Positions 52,328 through 62,255 are shown, counted from the stretch's first letter. The stretch: 64,000 nt of DNA from Hymenobacter ruricola (GCF_015694525.1 NZ_JADQDM010000011.1:92068-156067), one strand, 5' to 3'. Made by a program: numbers and translations. The notes: generated from the letters alone by a model not told the origin.

Positions 52328-52359
52328 ATGCCGGTATATGTAGGAGGGTTGCCCGGCAT
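52328..52359. terminator. Weak hairpin between convergent genes
   Basis: The arms atgccgg (52328-52334) and ccggcat (52353-52359) have an 18-base loop and an AT-rich tail. It lies between the ends of cca and the PspC-domain gene and may be a weak terminator. Confidence 0.35.
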
Positions 52360-52386
52360 TTATATCTTAACATAAAAGATTTTGGG

Positions 52387-55047
52387 CTACAAGCGCTTGA
52401 TGCTGGACGGGCCCGTGGAGTCGAGGTCCACGTTTTTGGGCTGGCCGCTGTAGGCTATTTCGCTGGCGCCCACGGCTTCGCCCTTGATGCGCTCGGTGAC
52501 GGCGACGCGGGCTTTGCACACGCCAGCTACCGAAACGGTGGCCGTGCGGGTTTGCAGGTTGGCCCCGGCCAGCTCGCAGGCCCCGGCGGCGTCGAGGTCC
52601 AGCACGTCGGCGCGGCCGGTGGCGGTGGTGCGGCAGGCGCCGGCCTGTTCCAGCTTCAGGGTGCCGTAGTTGCCGTTGAGGCGCAGGTGGCTGGCGCCGG
52701 CCTGCTCGATGCGCAGCTCGTCCTGGCGCTCGAAGCCGCCGAGGTCGGCCTCCACCGCGCCGGCCAGTTCCAGGCTCTCGATGCCGGGCATGTTGATGAC
52801 GATGAGCACTTTCTTGTCGTCGCTGTTCCACTTGCGCCCGAAGAGGGAAGTGTTGTTGCGGGACTTGATTTGCAGCTCGTTGCCCTCGCGCTCCACCCGG
52901 ATGTCGCTCAGCACGCCCTCGCGGCCGGCGGCTTCAATCTTGAAGGCGTCGCCGCGGCGCACCACCACCCGGTAGCCGCCCACCACGCTCACGCGGTTGA
53001 AGCCGGACTCGTCGAAGCTGCGGCGGCCGCCTTCGTAGCTGTTCAGGTCGGTGTCGAAGGCCGGGGCGCCGCCGTAGTTGAGCGTGATGCCGCGTTTGCC
53101 GTCGCCATCGTTGTCCGTGTCCTCGTCGCCGCTATCGGGGTCGATGTTGATGTTCACGTCGGTGTCGTCATCATCGTCTTCGTCTTTGCCCAGTTGCTCA
53201 TCGGAGCAGGCGATGCACTCCAGCTTGTTGCCGCGCAGGCGGTAGCGGTGCTGCTCGGGGTCTTCGGGGCGGCGGTTGTCCACGAAGTTGTCTTCGCCGA
53301 GCAGGTCGTAGGCAAAGTCGCGGCTCAGGCGGAAGGTGCGGTCGCGGGGCAGGCGCAGGGTCACGGACAGCTCCTGGCGGCGGTACTTGGCGTCGGGCAG
53401 GAAGGAGAAATGGTCGTCGAGCACCAGCGAAGAGTCGCCGCTGGTCCGAATGGTGTAGTCGATGCTGGTGAGGGCGTTGCGGCGGGCCACTTCCTCGCTG
53501 GGGCCGTGGGCGCCCATGGTGCGCAGCACTTCCACCGTTTTGCCGCTGTCCACGGCGGCCAGGCGCACGTCGACGTGTTGCTCCCACTGCCGGTCCACGT
53601 GGCGCATGTTCAGCAAGAGCACGGGCGTCTTCAGCTGGGGGTAGCGCTCGGCCTGCTCCACGGTGGTTTCGTATTGAAATTCACGGCTTTGCTGGGCAAT
53701 GACCGTCACGAGGCCCACGATGCTCAGCAGCCACAGGCCCAGCAAGGACAAGCTCACCGTGCGGGGCATGATGGAGAGGCGGAACAGCAGGTTCAGCCCG
53801 CCCAGCAGCAACGACAGCGCCGGAATGGCGAGGACCAGGAAGCCGGCCAGCATGCCCCAGGTGGGCACCCCGTTCAGCATCACGTGGGCCGGGGCATCGC
53901 CCAGCACAATGTTTTGCGAGTGGGGCAGCAGGCCCACGCCCGCGCCCAGGCCAATGGCCAGCGCCACCAAGCAGCCAAAGCCCATGATGGTGAGTAGGAT
54001 GCCGGCCACAATGCGAATGCTCGAGCCCACGAAACTCACGGCCGGGCGCAGGTTGCGGGCGGCGTCTTCCACAAAGGCGCCCACGGGGCGGTTGGTGGTG
54101 GCGGGGCCATCAGCAAAAGCGTTGTTGCGGGCGCTGCTGTCGAAGCTTTCCAGCGTGATGTCGTCGCCGCGCATGCGCAGCTTGTCCGAGACCGTTTTGG
54201 CCTCGGGCAAGACTATCCACAGGATGATATAGAGCAGGAAGGTGAAGCCGCCCGCAAAGAGGCCAGCCAGCAGAATCACGCGCACCAGCGTCACATCAAT
54301 GTTGAAGTAGGCGGCCAGGCCCGCGCCCACGCCGGCCACCTTGGCCGTGCCGGTGTCGCGAAACAAGCGGCGGCCGGCCAGCGGGCCCGTGCTCAGCAGC
54401 GCCTCGGGGTGGGCGGGGGCATCGTAGCGCTTGGGCAGCAAAATCCAGAGAATGATGTAGCCCAGCACCACCCAGCCGCCGAAGTCAACCCGCATGTCGT
54501 GGCGCGACCAGATGTTGACGGCCGGCGAAAAGATGGTGCAGAACACAAACGCCAGGCGAATCCAGAGCGGGTTCACGGCGAAGTACTGGGCGATGCCGGC
54601 GGCCACGCCCGCCACCTTGCGGTTGGCCATGTCGCGGTACAGGCGCTTGGCCTCACCGGTTTCGGGCGCGGCGGTGGCGGGGGGAGGCGTGGCCGTGGCG
54701 GTGCTGCCAAAGCCGGCCGAGGTGCGGGCCGAAGCTCCCGCCGCGTAGGCCGATTCAGTGGCTTCCTCGTCGTCCTCGTCGGCGTCGGGGGCGAAGTCGC
54801 TCACGCGGCCCATCTTGGCCATCATGGCGTTCACGTCGTCCAGGGAAATGACTTGCTGCACGGGCGAGAGGCGCGCCGAAAACAGCTCGGCGATGCGGCC
54901 CTCGATGTCGGCCACGATGTCTTCGTGGCCGCGGTAGCTGGCAAAGTGCGCCTTCACCTCGGCCAGGTAGCGGCCGAGCACCTCAAAGCCGTCTTCCTCG
55001 ATGTGAAAGATAATCCCTTGCAGGTTGATGCTGATGTTCTTTTTCAT
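52387..55047 (-). CDS. Double PspC-domain membrane protein with toast-rack (DUF2807) C-terminus
   Basis: The protein has 886 residues. An N-terminal domain (1-90, INLQGIIFHIEEDGFEVLGR) is followed by two PspC domains (about 135-206 with RLYRDMANRKVAGVAAGIAQ, and 225-285 with RLFRDTGTAKVAGVGAGLAA). Three or so further membrane segments come next (about 340-460). After a periplasmic part comes a very acidic stretch (about 620-650, with DEDDDDDTDVNI and DSGDEDTDNDGDG). The C-terminal third (about 690-880) is a beta-helical toast-rack/DUF2807 domain (LELAGAVEADLGG, LKLEQAGACRTTATG). PspC proteins take part in envelope stress responses. The gene follows the PadR regulator gene by 63 bases and is probably controlled by it. 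Confidence 0.9.
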   Translation of the reverse strand: MKKNISINLQGIIFHIEEDGFEVLGRYLAEVKAHFASYRGHEDIVADIEGRIAELFSARLSPVQQVISLDDVNAMMAKMGRVSDFAPDADEDDEEATESAYAAGASARTSAGFGSTATATPPPATAAPETGEAKRLYRDMANRKVAGVAAGIAQYFAVNPLWIRLAFVFCTIFSPAVNIWSRHDMRVDFGGWVVLGYIILWILLPKRYDAPAHPEALLSTGPLAGRRLFRDTGTAKVAGVGAGLAAYFNIDVTLVRVILLAGLFAGGFTFLLYIILWIVLPEAKTVSDKLRMRGDDITLESFDSSARNNAFADGPATTNRPVGAFVEDAARNLRPAVSFVGSSIRIVAGILLTIMGFGCLVALAIGLGAGVGLLPHSQNIVLGDAPAHVMLNGVPTWGMLAGFLVLAIPALSLLLGGLNLLFRLSIMPRTVSLSLLGLWLLSIVGLVTVIAQQSREFQYETTVEQAERYPQLKTPVLLLNMRHVDRQWEQHVDVRLAAVDSGKTVEVLRTMGAHGPSEEVARRNALTSIDYTIRTSGDSSLVLDDHFSFLPDAKYRRQELSVTLRLPRDRTFRLSRDFAYDLLGEDNFVDNRRPEDPEQHRYRLRGNKLECIACSDEQLGKDEDDDDDTDVNINIDPDSGDEDTDNDGDGKRGITLNYGGAPAFDTDLNSYEGGRRSFDESGFNRVSVVGGYRVVVRRGDAFKIEAAGREGVLSDIRVEREGNELQIKSRNNTSLFGRKWNSDDKKVLIVINMPGIESLELAGAVEADLGGFERQDELRIEQAGASHLRLNGNYGTLKLEQAGACRTTATGRADVLDLDAAGACELAGANLQTRTATVSVAGVCKARVAVTERIKGEAVGASEIAYSGQPKNVDLDSTGPSSIKRL

Positions 55048-55110
55048 GGTAAATGGCTGAAAAACGGCCGTTTAATTCTGGTGAGTGGAGAAGGGAAAAA
55101 GACGGTGAAC

Positions 55111-55458
55111 TCAAGCGGCGGGCTTTGGTGGGGCGCTGTGCCGGATGATGCCCACCGACGTGGCCATTTCCTCCCAGGTGTCGCGCAGCTCGTTCAGAAA
55201 CTGGCGACCGGTATCGGTCAGGGTGTAGTATTTGCGGGGCGGGCCACTGGTGCTTTCCTTCCAGACGTAGTCGAGCAGAGCGGCATTCTTGAGGCGGGTG
55301 AGCAGCGGGTAGAGCGTGCCCTCCACCACTATCATGCGGGCCGAAGTCAGCTCCTCCAGCATGTCGGAGGCGTAGGCTTCGCCGCGGGCGATAATTTCCA
55401 GGATGCAGAACTCAAGGATGCCCTTGCGCATCTGAACCTGGGTGTTCTCGAGTTTCAT
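55111..55458 (-). CDS. PadR-family transcriptional regulator
   Basis: This 115-residue winged-helix regulator has the PadR core MRKGILEFCILEIIARGEAYASDM, VVEGTLYPLLTRLKN and GPPRKYYTLTDTGRQFL. Such short PadR proteins usually repress their own operon. It lies directly upstream of the PspC-domain gene on the same strand, an arrangement common in Bacteroidota. A -7 box and an inverted repeat overlap in front of it, fitting autoregulation. Confidence 0.93.
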   Translation of the reverse strand: MKLENTQVQMRKGILEFCILEIIARGEAYASDMLEELTSARMIVVEGTLYPLLTRLKNAALLDYVWKESTSGPPRKYYTLTDTGRQFLNELRDTWEEMATSVGIIRHSAPPKPAA

Positions 55459-55493
55459 GGGCGTTGCGAATTACTAGTGGGTGAGAAACAGTA

Positions 55494-55501
55494 CAAATGT
55501 A
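55494..55501 (-). promoter_or_regulatory. -7 box of the padR-pspC operon
   Basis: On the minus strand the sequence is TACATTTG, an exact TAnnTTTG match, giving a leader of about 30 bases before the ATG at 55458. Confidence 0.55.
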
Positions 55502-55507
55502 TGGTAG

Positions 55508-55528
55508 GTACTTTGCAAAGCAAGGTAC
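55508..55528. promoter_or_regulatory. Putative PadR operator
   Basis: The arms gtactttgc (55508-55516) and gcaaggtac (55520-55528) form a 9-bp inverted repeat with one mismatch around aaa. The site spans roughly -20 to -40 of the padR promoter, where a repressor would block the -33 region. Confidence 0.5.
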
Positions 55529-55833
55529 TGGATGAATAAATAGTTGCTTCGCTGCTAAATATTCTGTTAACTATTGATAATCAGTAGAAAAATTTTTGAT
55601 TAAAAATCGCTGCCCGGCGAAATTTGGTGACCGTTGCCGCTTCAAAAGGGGACGCCGCCGAAAAGCGCGCGGCTTTGCAGCCGGCGTTGCGGGCCCGTCG
55701 CAGGTGGCGTTGGCACCGGCCGTAGCGCCGTTCCCCGTCGCCGAAGGCGGGTTGGCCCGAAATTCGCGGGTCCCACGCACTAAGTTGAAGTAACTTGCGT
55801 TGCGACGGCGCGAAACCTCTTCTCTTCTTTTCT

Positions 55834-56961
55834 ATGTCCCAACTTTCCTCGGCTGCCCGCGGGCTGCTTGTGCTGGGTGCCACGGCGGCGCTGGCGTTGC
55901 CAGCCGCCGCCCAAACCAAAACGCCCAAATACAGCAACGAATTTCTCAACCTCGGCGTGGGCGCCCGCGCCCTGGGCATGGGCAAAGTGCAGGTGAGCCT
56001 GGCCACCGACGCCACCGCCGGCTACTGGAACCCTGCCGGCCTGGCCAACCAAACCCGCAAATACGACGGCGTGCTGATGCACTCCGAGCTGTTTTCGGGC
56101 ATTGTGAAGAATGATTTCGCGGCTTTCTCGACCCCGCTTGACGACAAAAGCGCCATTGGGGTGAGCGTGATGCGCCTGGGCGTCGACAACATTGCCGACA
56201 CCCGCTCGCTGCTGGACGAGTACGGCGGCGTGCACTACGACCGGATTACTTACTTCTCGGTGGCCGATTATGCCCTGCTGGTGTCCTACGCCCGGAAAAT
56301 AACCAACGTGGAGGGCCTGAGCGTGGGCGCCAACGCCAAAGTCATCTACCGCAACATCGGCCGCTTTGCCAACGGCTACGGCTTCGGCATCGACGCGGGC
56401 CTGCAGTACAACCACAAGGGCTGGAACCTGGGCCTGATGGCGCGCGACGTCACCACCACCTTCACGCAGTGGACCGTGAACGCCGACGAGTACCGCAAGG
56501 GCCTCACCAGCACGCTGGCCAAGTCCGACAGCATCCCCACCAACAGCGCCGAAATCACGCTGCCGCGCCTAGTGCTGGGCATCGGGCGGCGCGTGGAACT
56601 GCCCAAACAATTCTCGGCCCTGCTGGCGGCCGACCTGGAAGCCACCACCGACGGCAAGCGCAACACCCTGATTTCGAGCAGCGCCGTGAGCGTGGACCCG
56701 CGCGTGGGCCTGGAAATTGGCTACAAGAACCTGGTGTTTCTGCGCGGCGGCGCCGGCAATTTCCAGAAGATTCAAAGCTTCACCAAAAACGCCAACAACG
56801 AGTACGAAAGCAACTGGAAGGGGCAGTACAGCCTGGGCGCCGGCGTGGCCATCAGCGGCCTGCGCGTCGACCTGGCCCTGTCGCGCCTGGCGGTGGAGAA
56901 GCTGGGCAGCGCCTCGCAAACCAATTCGCTCATCGTATCGCTCGGCTACGGCTTTAAATAA
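55834..56961 (+). CDS. porV2: PorV-family outer-membrane protein (PorV2-like) of the type IX system
   Basis: From the ATG at 55834 (MSQLSSAARGLLVLGAT) the protein has 375 residues and a signal peptide ending near AAAQ. The mature start YSNEFLNLGVGARALGMG and then DATAGYWNPAGLAN are marks of the PorV/PorQ family of outer-membrane barrels, which carry T9SS cargo to the sortase. It ends with a strand and aromatic residue (IVSLGYGFK). It lies 74 bases before the PorU2-like gene on the same strand, supporting the pairing. The name follows the PorV2/PorU2 convention; exact function is by similarity. Confidence 0.85.
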   Translation: MSQLSSAARGLLVLGATAALALPAAAQTKTPKYSNEFLNLGVGARALGMGKVQVSLATDATAGYWNPAGLANQTRKYDGVLMHSELFSGIVKNDFAAFSTPLDDKSAIGVSVMRLGVDNIADTRSLLDEYGGVHYDRITYFSVADYALLVSYARKITNVEGLSVGANAKVIYRNIGRFANGYGFGIDAGLQYNHKGWNLGLMARDVTTTFTQWTVNADEYRKGLTSTLAKSDSIPTNSAEITLPRLVLGIGRRVELPKQFSALLAADLEATTDGKRNTLISSSAVSVDPRVGLEIGYKNLVFLRGGAGNFQKIQSFTKNANNEYESNWKGQYSLGAGVAISGLRVDLALSRLAVEKLGSASQTNSLIVSLGYGFK

Positions 56962-57035
56962 ACCGGTCTTGCGGAGCCGCTGGCAGCGGTGGCTTCGTAA
57001 TTCTAAGAAATTAAGTGTCTGCCATTTGAATTATT

Positions 57036-60000
57036 ATGCATAAAAACTACGGACAGTTGTTGCAGCGGGGGAAGTGGTGGTTGGTGGCCCTGGTTCTGTG
57101 GCTGGGCTGGGTCCCGGCGCGGGCCCAAACCCCGGCGCAGGTGGGCAATGAGTGGATAGTGCCGGGCCAGACCTACTACAAGGTCAAAATCCTGAAAGAC
57201 GGCCTCTATAAGCTCGATTACCAGTACCTTATCCAAGCCGGCATCACGGGCGTGGCGCCCAGCCAACTCCAAATCTGGCGGCGCGGGCGCGAGGTGGCCG
57301 CCTACGGGGGCGGCAACCAAGCCGTGCTCGACCCCACGTCTTTTATCGAGTTTTACGCCGTGCACAACGACGGCAAGCTCGACGTGGAGCTGTACAAGCG
57401 TCCGCAAGACCAGCCCCACCAATATTATAACTACTACACCGACACGGCCAGCTATTTCATCACCTGGAAAGCTGGCCAGCAGGGCCGCCGCATGGCGCAA
57501 CCCACGGCGGCCGGCGGGGCGGTGCACCCGCACCGCCTGCACAACCAGCTAAACCTGCGGTTGGGCTTCTACATCGAGCTGCCCACCACCACCGACGTGT
57601 ACCTGCCCTGGGTGGAAGCCGCCGAAGGGTACTTTCACGGGGGCGGCCTCACGGCCCCCAACGATTCGGTGATTCGGGCGGTGGCTCCTGCCGGGCCGGC
57701 GCCCAAGGTGGAAGTGCAGATGTACGGCGCCAGCAACAACTCAACGGCTCCGCTGGCGCACGCTGTGGAAGTGCTGGTGGGGCCAGCCGGCAGCGAACGC
57801 AGCCTGGGGGTGATGCGCTGGAGCGGGCGCGTGCCATACAAACAAACGTTTACATTGCTGCGCTCTGATATTGTCAATGGCGTGGTCCTCGTCACCACTA
57901 GGAAGGACGCTTCGGCGCTGCCGGGCGACGACTTTTACTCGTCTTATGCGCGCTTTATAGTGCCGCAGGCCAACCGTTGGTTCGGGAACCGGCACAGCGT
58001 GGTGTTCCAGAACGACTCCACCCTGGCCGGGCCCGCTACCTACGAGTTCGACAACGACTCCATTCCGGCCACGGTGGCGGGCTTCGACGTGCAGGACTTC
58101 TACAACGTGCAGCGCGTGGTGAGCACGGCCACCGGGACGCGTCGCCGGTTTGTGTTTCCCGCTGCTAACGCTGCCACGCACACCTTGCTGCTGGCCGACG
58201 AGGCCACTCCGGCGCGGCCGCCGCTGCCCGCCCGCCGCGTCACCTTCCGCACCATCAACCCCGCGCTGGCCAACTTCATCATCATCACGCACCCGCAGCT
58301 GATGAAGCCGGCGGGCGGCTTTTCCAACGCCGCCCTGGAATACGCCAAGTACCGCGCCAACCCCGGCCGCTCCGACGTGCCGCGCTACGACACGCTGATG
58401 GTCACCAGCTTCCAGCTCTACGACCAGTTTGGCTACGGCGACCGGTCCTGGCTGGCGATGCGGCATTTTGCCCGGTGGATGGCCGCGGCCAGCCCCGTCG
58501 GCAGCCAGCGCTACCTGCTGCTGCTGGGCAAAGGCCAGGAGCCGAGCGACGGCGGCGGACGGTTTTTCACCGACATCCGCTACGCGCCGCGCACCCTTGG
58601 CGAACAGGGCACGGACCTGGTGCCGACCAGCACGCGCGCGGTGTCGGACAACCTGCTTACGGCGGATTTCATGAACAACGACTTCGCGGCCAAGCTGAAC
58701 ACCGGCCGCCTCACCGTGACGACGCCGGCCCAGATAATTCTCTATTTGAATAAACTGCGCGATTACGAACGGGCCGGCGACCAGCCCTGGCGAAAAAACG
58801 TGTTGCACCTGACGGGCGGCACCGACACGGGGCAATTCACTGAATTTCGCAATTACGTAAACGCCTACAAGCAGCACGTCGAAAGCCCGTTGTTCGGGGG
58901 CCGGGTGGTGAACACCATCGAGCGGCTGATTGTGAACCCCGTCGGGAACTCCCTGCTGGTGGATGCCGATATTACAAACGACCTCAACGCCGGCCTGGGC
59001 GTCATCCAGTACTTTGGCCACGGCTCGCAAACCTCTTTTTCGCTGGACATTGGCACCCCCACGAAAAACCAAACCTATAACAACCCCGGCAAGTACCCCG
59101 TGATGATGTTTGACGGTTGCCTGGCGGGGAATTTGTACACAAAATCGCCCACCTTCTTCGAAGACTGGCTTTTCACCGCCAACAAGGGTGCCATTGGCTG
59201 CATGGGCACCACGGGGTTTGGTTTTCCCGGGTACCTGAACCTTTCCAAAGACCTCTACACCAAGCTGCTCTACAATGACCCACTTTGGTACGGCAAGCCC
59301 TTCACGGCCGTGTACAACGAAACCGTGCGGCAGCTGCAGCGCTCGGGCGGTGCTTTCGACCCGGCGAACCTCGACGACATCGCGACCGAGCAGCTGCTTG
59401 GCACGGTGTGGCACGGCGACCCCGCCATCTCGCTCTACGCCCCGGCCCAGCCCGATTTCCAGGTGAGCAACTCCACGCTGGCTATTCGGCCAGTGGGCCA
59501 GGACGTGACCGTTACGGCCAACTCGACCACCTTCTCGCTGCTGATTGGCGTCAGCAACCCCCGTCGGGTCACCCTCGATTCGGTCAGAATCCGGGTGACG
59601 CGAACGGTGGGCACCAACCCGCCGCTGCCGCCCTACACCAAAGTTTTCGCGCAAGGCCCCCAGGGCAGCGCCACCTACGATTTCCGCCTGCCCAACCCCA
59701 GCGGCACCAACGTGTTCGGCGCCAATACCTTTGCGGTAGAAATAGACTACCCCAACCGGGTGGCCGAGAGCGACGAAACCAACAACACCGCCACCATCAG
59801 CCACACCTTCCTGCGCGGCGGCGTAACTCTGCTCAGCCCGGCAGAATTTGCCATTGTGGGCAACAGCCAGCCCCGGCTGGTGGCCCAAACCAACGACCCG
59901 CAGGGTTCCTCCCGTGCCTACGAGTTTGAAGCCGACACCAGCGCCGCCTTCACCAGCCCCCTGAAGCGGGCGTCGGGCACCGTCACGGCCACCCTCACGC

Positions 60001-62255
60001 CGAGCTGGCGGCCCACGCTGCCCGCAGTGGCCGGGCGCGACAGCGTGGTGTGGTACTGGCGGGCGCGCTTCCAGGCCCCCAGCGGCGACGAGGACGCCAG
60101 TTGGGCGGTCAGCTCGTTCCGCGTCGTGCAGGGCCGGTCGGCGGGCGGGTGGTCGCAAAGCCACTACGCTCAGTTCCGGCGCGACCAGCGCAACGGCGTG
60201 GAAGTGACGCCGTCCGGCCACTGGGATTTTAGTACCCAAAACGCGCCGCTGCTGCTGCGTACCACCGGCGGCGGCCTGCCGGGCGCGGCGCCCAATTTTC
60301 TTGCTACCTCCGGCCTGGGTATTATCGCCAATGTGTTGGCGCCGCCCACCCTGGGGGGGTGTGCCCGCACTGCCCAAAATGCGCCCAATCTGTTGGTTGC
60401 CGTGTACGACGAACACACCTTAAAGCCCATTGCCGGGCTGCCCGCGACGGCCGTGTGCGGCCAGGCACCCCAGGAGTTTTACATCTTCGGCACCAACCCC
60501 GCCAACCCCGGCGACACGCTTAACACGCTCAACAACAGCGCCACGCAGCAAGCCCAGCTGACCAGCTTCCTGGCGGCCGTGCCCGATGGCGCCTACGTGG
60601 CCATGGTGAGCATGAACCGGCTGCGCTGGGCCAGCATCGCACCGGTGCGCACGGCGTTCAGCACCTTGCTGGGCTCGCAGCTCGTGAACCAGTTGCAGAA
60701 CGGCGACCCCTTCGCGCTGGTGGCGCAGAAGCGGGCCGCCGGCGGGCGCGTGTTGCACGAGGTGGGCCCGAGCACGGCCGCCGGCTCGGGGCCCCGCTAC
60801 AGCCAGCTCATCAGCCTCTCCGACACCCTGCGCACGCCTTCGACGCAAGGCACCATCACGTCGGTGCGCATTGGCCCGGCCAAAAGCTGGGAAAACCTCT
60901 ACCACTGGATTCAGCGCGAGCCCAACGCCACGAGTAGCTACACGCTCCGGGTCATCGGCATCGATACGCTGAACCAGAGCCGGGTGGTGGTGGCCACCGT
61001 ACCGGCCGGCTCGCCCAGCCGCGGCGGCTACTCGCTGAACACCATCTCGGCCAGCCAGTACCCTTACCTGCAGCTGGAACTGACCATGCAGGACACGCTG
61101 GGCCGCCACGCCCCGCAGCTGAAGGAGTGGTTCATTACCTACCAGGGCGTGCCCGAAGGCGTGGTGCGCCGCGACCTGGCCCAGCCCAGCAATGCCTACG
61201 ACCCGGCCACGCTCGTTGGGCAGGCGTTGGGCGGCGAGCTCAAGATTCCGGTGGTGTTCGAGAACGTGACGCCCTTCAGCTTCGGCACGCCGTTGCGGGC
61301 GAAAATCGAATTGACCGAGGGAAGCACGACCCGCCCACCGGTGTACGTAACGCTTCCCCGCCAGGTGAAAGGCGATTCCACCGTCCGCTTCACGGCCAAA
61401 GTGCCGATGATTGGGGTGTTCGGTAAATTCACCACCAAAGTGACGGTGAACGCCGCGCCCAAGGCGCAGCCCGAGCAGTACCTGTTCAACAACGAGCTGA
61501 ACCTGTCGGAATTCCTGGTGGTGGACCCCAACCTGCCGCCCACGCTCGACGTGGCCATCGACGGCCGCCACATCCTCAACGGCGAGCTGGTGTCGGCGCG
61601 GCCGGTCATCCACATTCAGCTCAACGATGAAGACAAGCTGCGCCACATCACCGACCGCTCGTTCTTCACCGTGACGATGCAGCGGCCCGGCCAGTCCGGA
61701 GCCACGCCCATTAACCTGAACGGCAACGACGTCGATTTCAGCGTGGACGTGAGCAACGGCAGCATTGCCCAGCTCACCTACGAGCCCGGCAAGGCCGCCC
61801 CGCTGCCCGACGGCATGTACACGCTGAAAGTGCAGGGCCGCGACCCCAGCAACTCGGCCGCCGGCTCGCAGGAGTTTCAGGTGAAGTTTGAGGTGGTGAA
61901 CACCTCGCAGATTTCCAACGTATACCCGTATCCCAACCCGGTGGTGAGCAAGGCGCGTTTCGTGTTCACGCTCACCGGCCAGCAGCTGCCCAACAACATG
62001 AAAATCCAGATTATGAGCCTCACCGGCCGGGTGGTGCGCGAGATTTTCATGAGCGAGCTGGGCCCGCTGCACATCGGCAACAACATCTCGGAATACGCCT
62101 GGGACGGCACCGACACCTACGGCGACCGCCTGGCCAACGGCACCTACCTCTACCGCGTGGCCCTGGACGACCCCAACGGCGACTTCAAGCACCGCGCCAC
62201 GGCCGGCGACCAAGCGTTCAAAAACGACTGGGGCAAGCTGGTGCTCATGCGCTAG
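57036..62255 (+). CDS. porU2: C25-family cysteine peptidase, PorU2-like type IX sortase
   Basis: This 1739-residue protein has a signal peptide (WWLVALVLWLGWVPARAQ). The gingipain-type C25 peptidase region (about 410-800) has the catalytic His662 in QYFGHGSQTS and Cys695 in MFDGCLAGN, followed by CMGTTGFGFPGYLNLSK. CARDB/Ig-like beta modules follow (about 815-1600), and the end (about 1630-1739) is a FlgD-like module with YPYPNPVVSKARF and WDGTDTYGDRLANGTYLYRV. PorU proteins cut off the sorting domain of exported proteins and attach them to the surface. It is cotranscribed with porV2 and ends in a long palindrome that contains its stop codon. Confidence 0.87.
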   Translation: MHKNYGQLLQRGKWWLVALVLWLGWVPARAQTPAQVGNEWIVPGQTYYKVKILKDGLYKLDYQYLIQAGITGVAPSQLQIWRRGREVAAYGGGNQAVLDPTSFIEFYAVHNDGKLDVELYKRPQDQPHQYYNYYTDTASYFITWKAGQQGRRMAQPTAAGGAVHPHRLHNQLNLRLGFYIELPTTTDVYLPWVEAAEGYFHGGGLTAPNDSVIRAVAPAGPAPKVEVQMYGASNNSTAPLAHAVEVLVGPAGSERSLGVMRWSGRVPYKQTFTLLRSDIVNGVVLVTTRKDASALPGDDFYSSYARFIVPQANRWFGNRHSVVFQNDSTLAGPATYEFDNDSIPATVAGFDVQDFYNVQRVVSTATGTRRRFVFPAANAATHTLLLADEATPARPPLPARRVTFRTINPALANFIIITHPQLMKPAGGFSNAALEYAKYRANPGRSDVPRYDTLMVTSFQLYDQFGYGDRSWLAMRHFARWMAAASPVGSQRYLLLLGKGQEPSDGGGRFFTDIRYAPRTLGEQGTDLVPTSTRAVSDNLLTADFMNNDFAAKLNTGRLTVTTPAQIILYLNKLRDYERAGDQPWRKNVLHLTGGTDTGQFTEFRNYVNAYKQHVESPLFGGRVVNTIERLIVNPVGNSLLVDADITNDLNAGLGVIQYFGHGSQTSFSLDIGTPTKNQTYNNPGKYPVMMFDGCLAGNLYTKSPTFFEDWLFTANKGAIGCMGTTGFGFPGYLNLSKDLYTKLLYNDPLWYGKPFTAVYNETVRQLQRSGGAFDPANLDDIATEQLLGTVWHGDPAISLYAPAQPDFQVSNSTLAIRPVGQDVTVTANSTTFSLLIGVSNPRRVTLDSVRIRVTRTVGTNPPLPPYTKVFAQGPQGSATYDFRLPNPSGTNVFGANTFAVEIDYPNRVAESDETNNTATISHTFLRGGVTLLSPAEFAIVGNSQPRLVAQTNDPQGSSRAYEFEADTSAAFTSPLKRASGTVTATLTPSWRPTLPAVAGRDSVVWYWRARFQAPSGDEDASWAVSSFRVVQGRSAGGWSQSHYAQFRRDQRNGVEVTPSGHWDFSTQNAPLLLRTTGGGLPGAAPNFLATSGLGIIANVLAPPTLGGCARTAQNAPNLLVAVYDEHTLKPIAGLPATAVCGQAPQEFYIFGTNPANPGDTLNTLNNSATQQAQLTSFLAAVPDGAYVAMVSMNRLRWASIAPVRTAFSTLLGSQLVNQLQNGDPFALVAQKRAAGGRVLHEVGPSTAAGSGPRYSQLISLSDTLRTPSTQGTITSVRIGPAKSWENLYHWIQREPNATSSYTLRVIGIDTLNQSRVVVATVPAGSPSRGGYSLNTISASQYPYLQLELTMQDTLGRHAPQLKEWFITYQGVPEGVVRRDLAQPSNAYDPATLVGQALGGELKIPVVFENVTPFSFGTPLRAKIELTEGSTTRPPVYVTLPRQVKGDSTVRFTAKVPMIGVFGKFTTKVTVNAAPKAQPEQYLFNNELNLSEFLVVDPNLPPTLDVAIDGRHILNGELVSARPVIHIQLNDEDKLRHITDRSFFTVTMQRPGQSGATPINLNGNDVDFSVDVSNGSIAQLTYEPGKAAPLPDGMYTLKVQGRDPSNSAAGSQEFQVKFEVVNTSQISNVYPYPNPVVSKARFVFTLTGQQLPNNMKIQIMSLTGRVVREIFMSELGPLHIGNNISEYAWDGTDTYGDRLANGTYLYRVALDDPNGDFKHRATAGDQAFKNDWGKLVLMR

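Larger units (their letters stand above)
55459..55833. other. Divergent intergenic region, padR / porV2
   Basis: These 375 bases contain the padR promoter and putative operator at 55494-55528. An AT-rich stretch (55529-55612) and a GC-rich stretch before porV2 follow. I see no gene and no exact plus-strand -7 box. Confidence 0.55.

Noticed and set aside
55571..55780. Minus-strand open frame upstream of porV2
   Set aside because: It is Arg/Ala/Pro-rich and composition-driven, with no start signal or recognisable fold.
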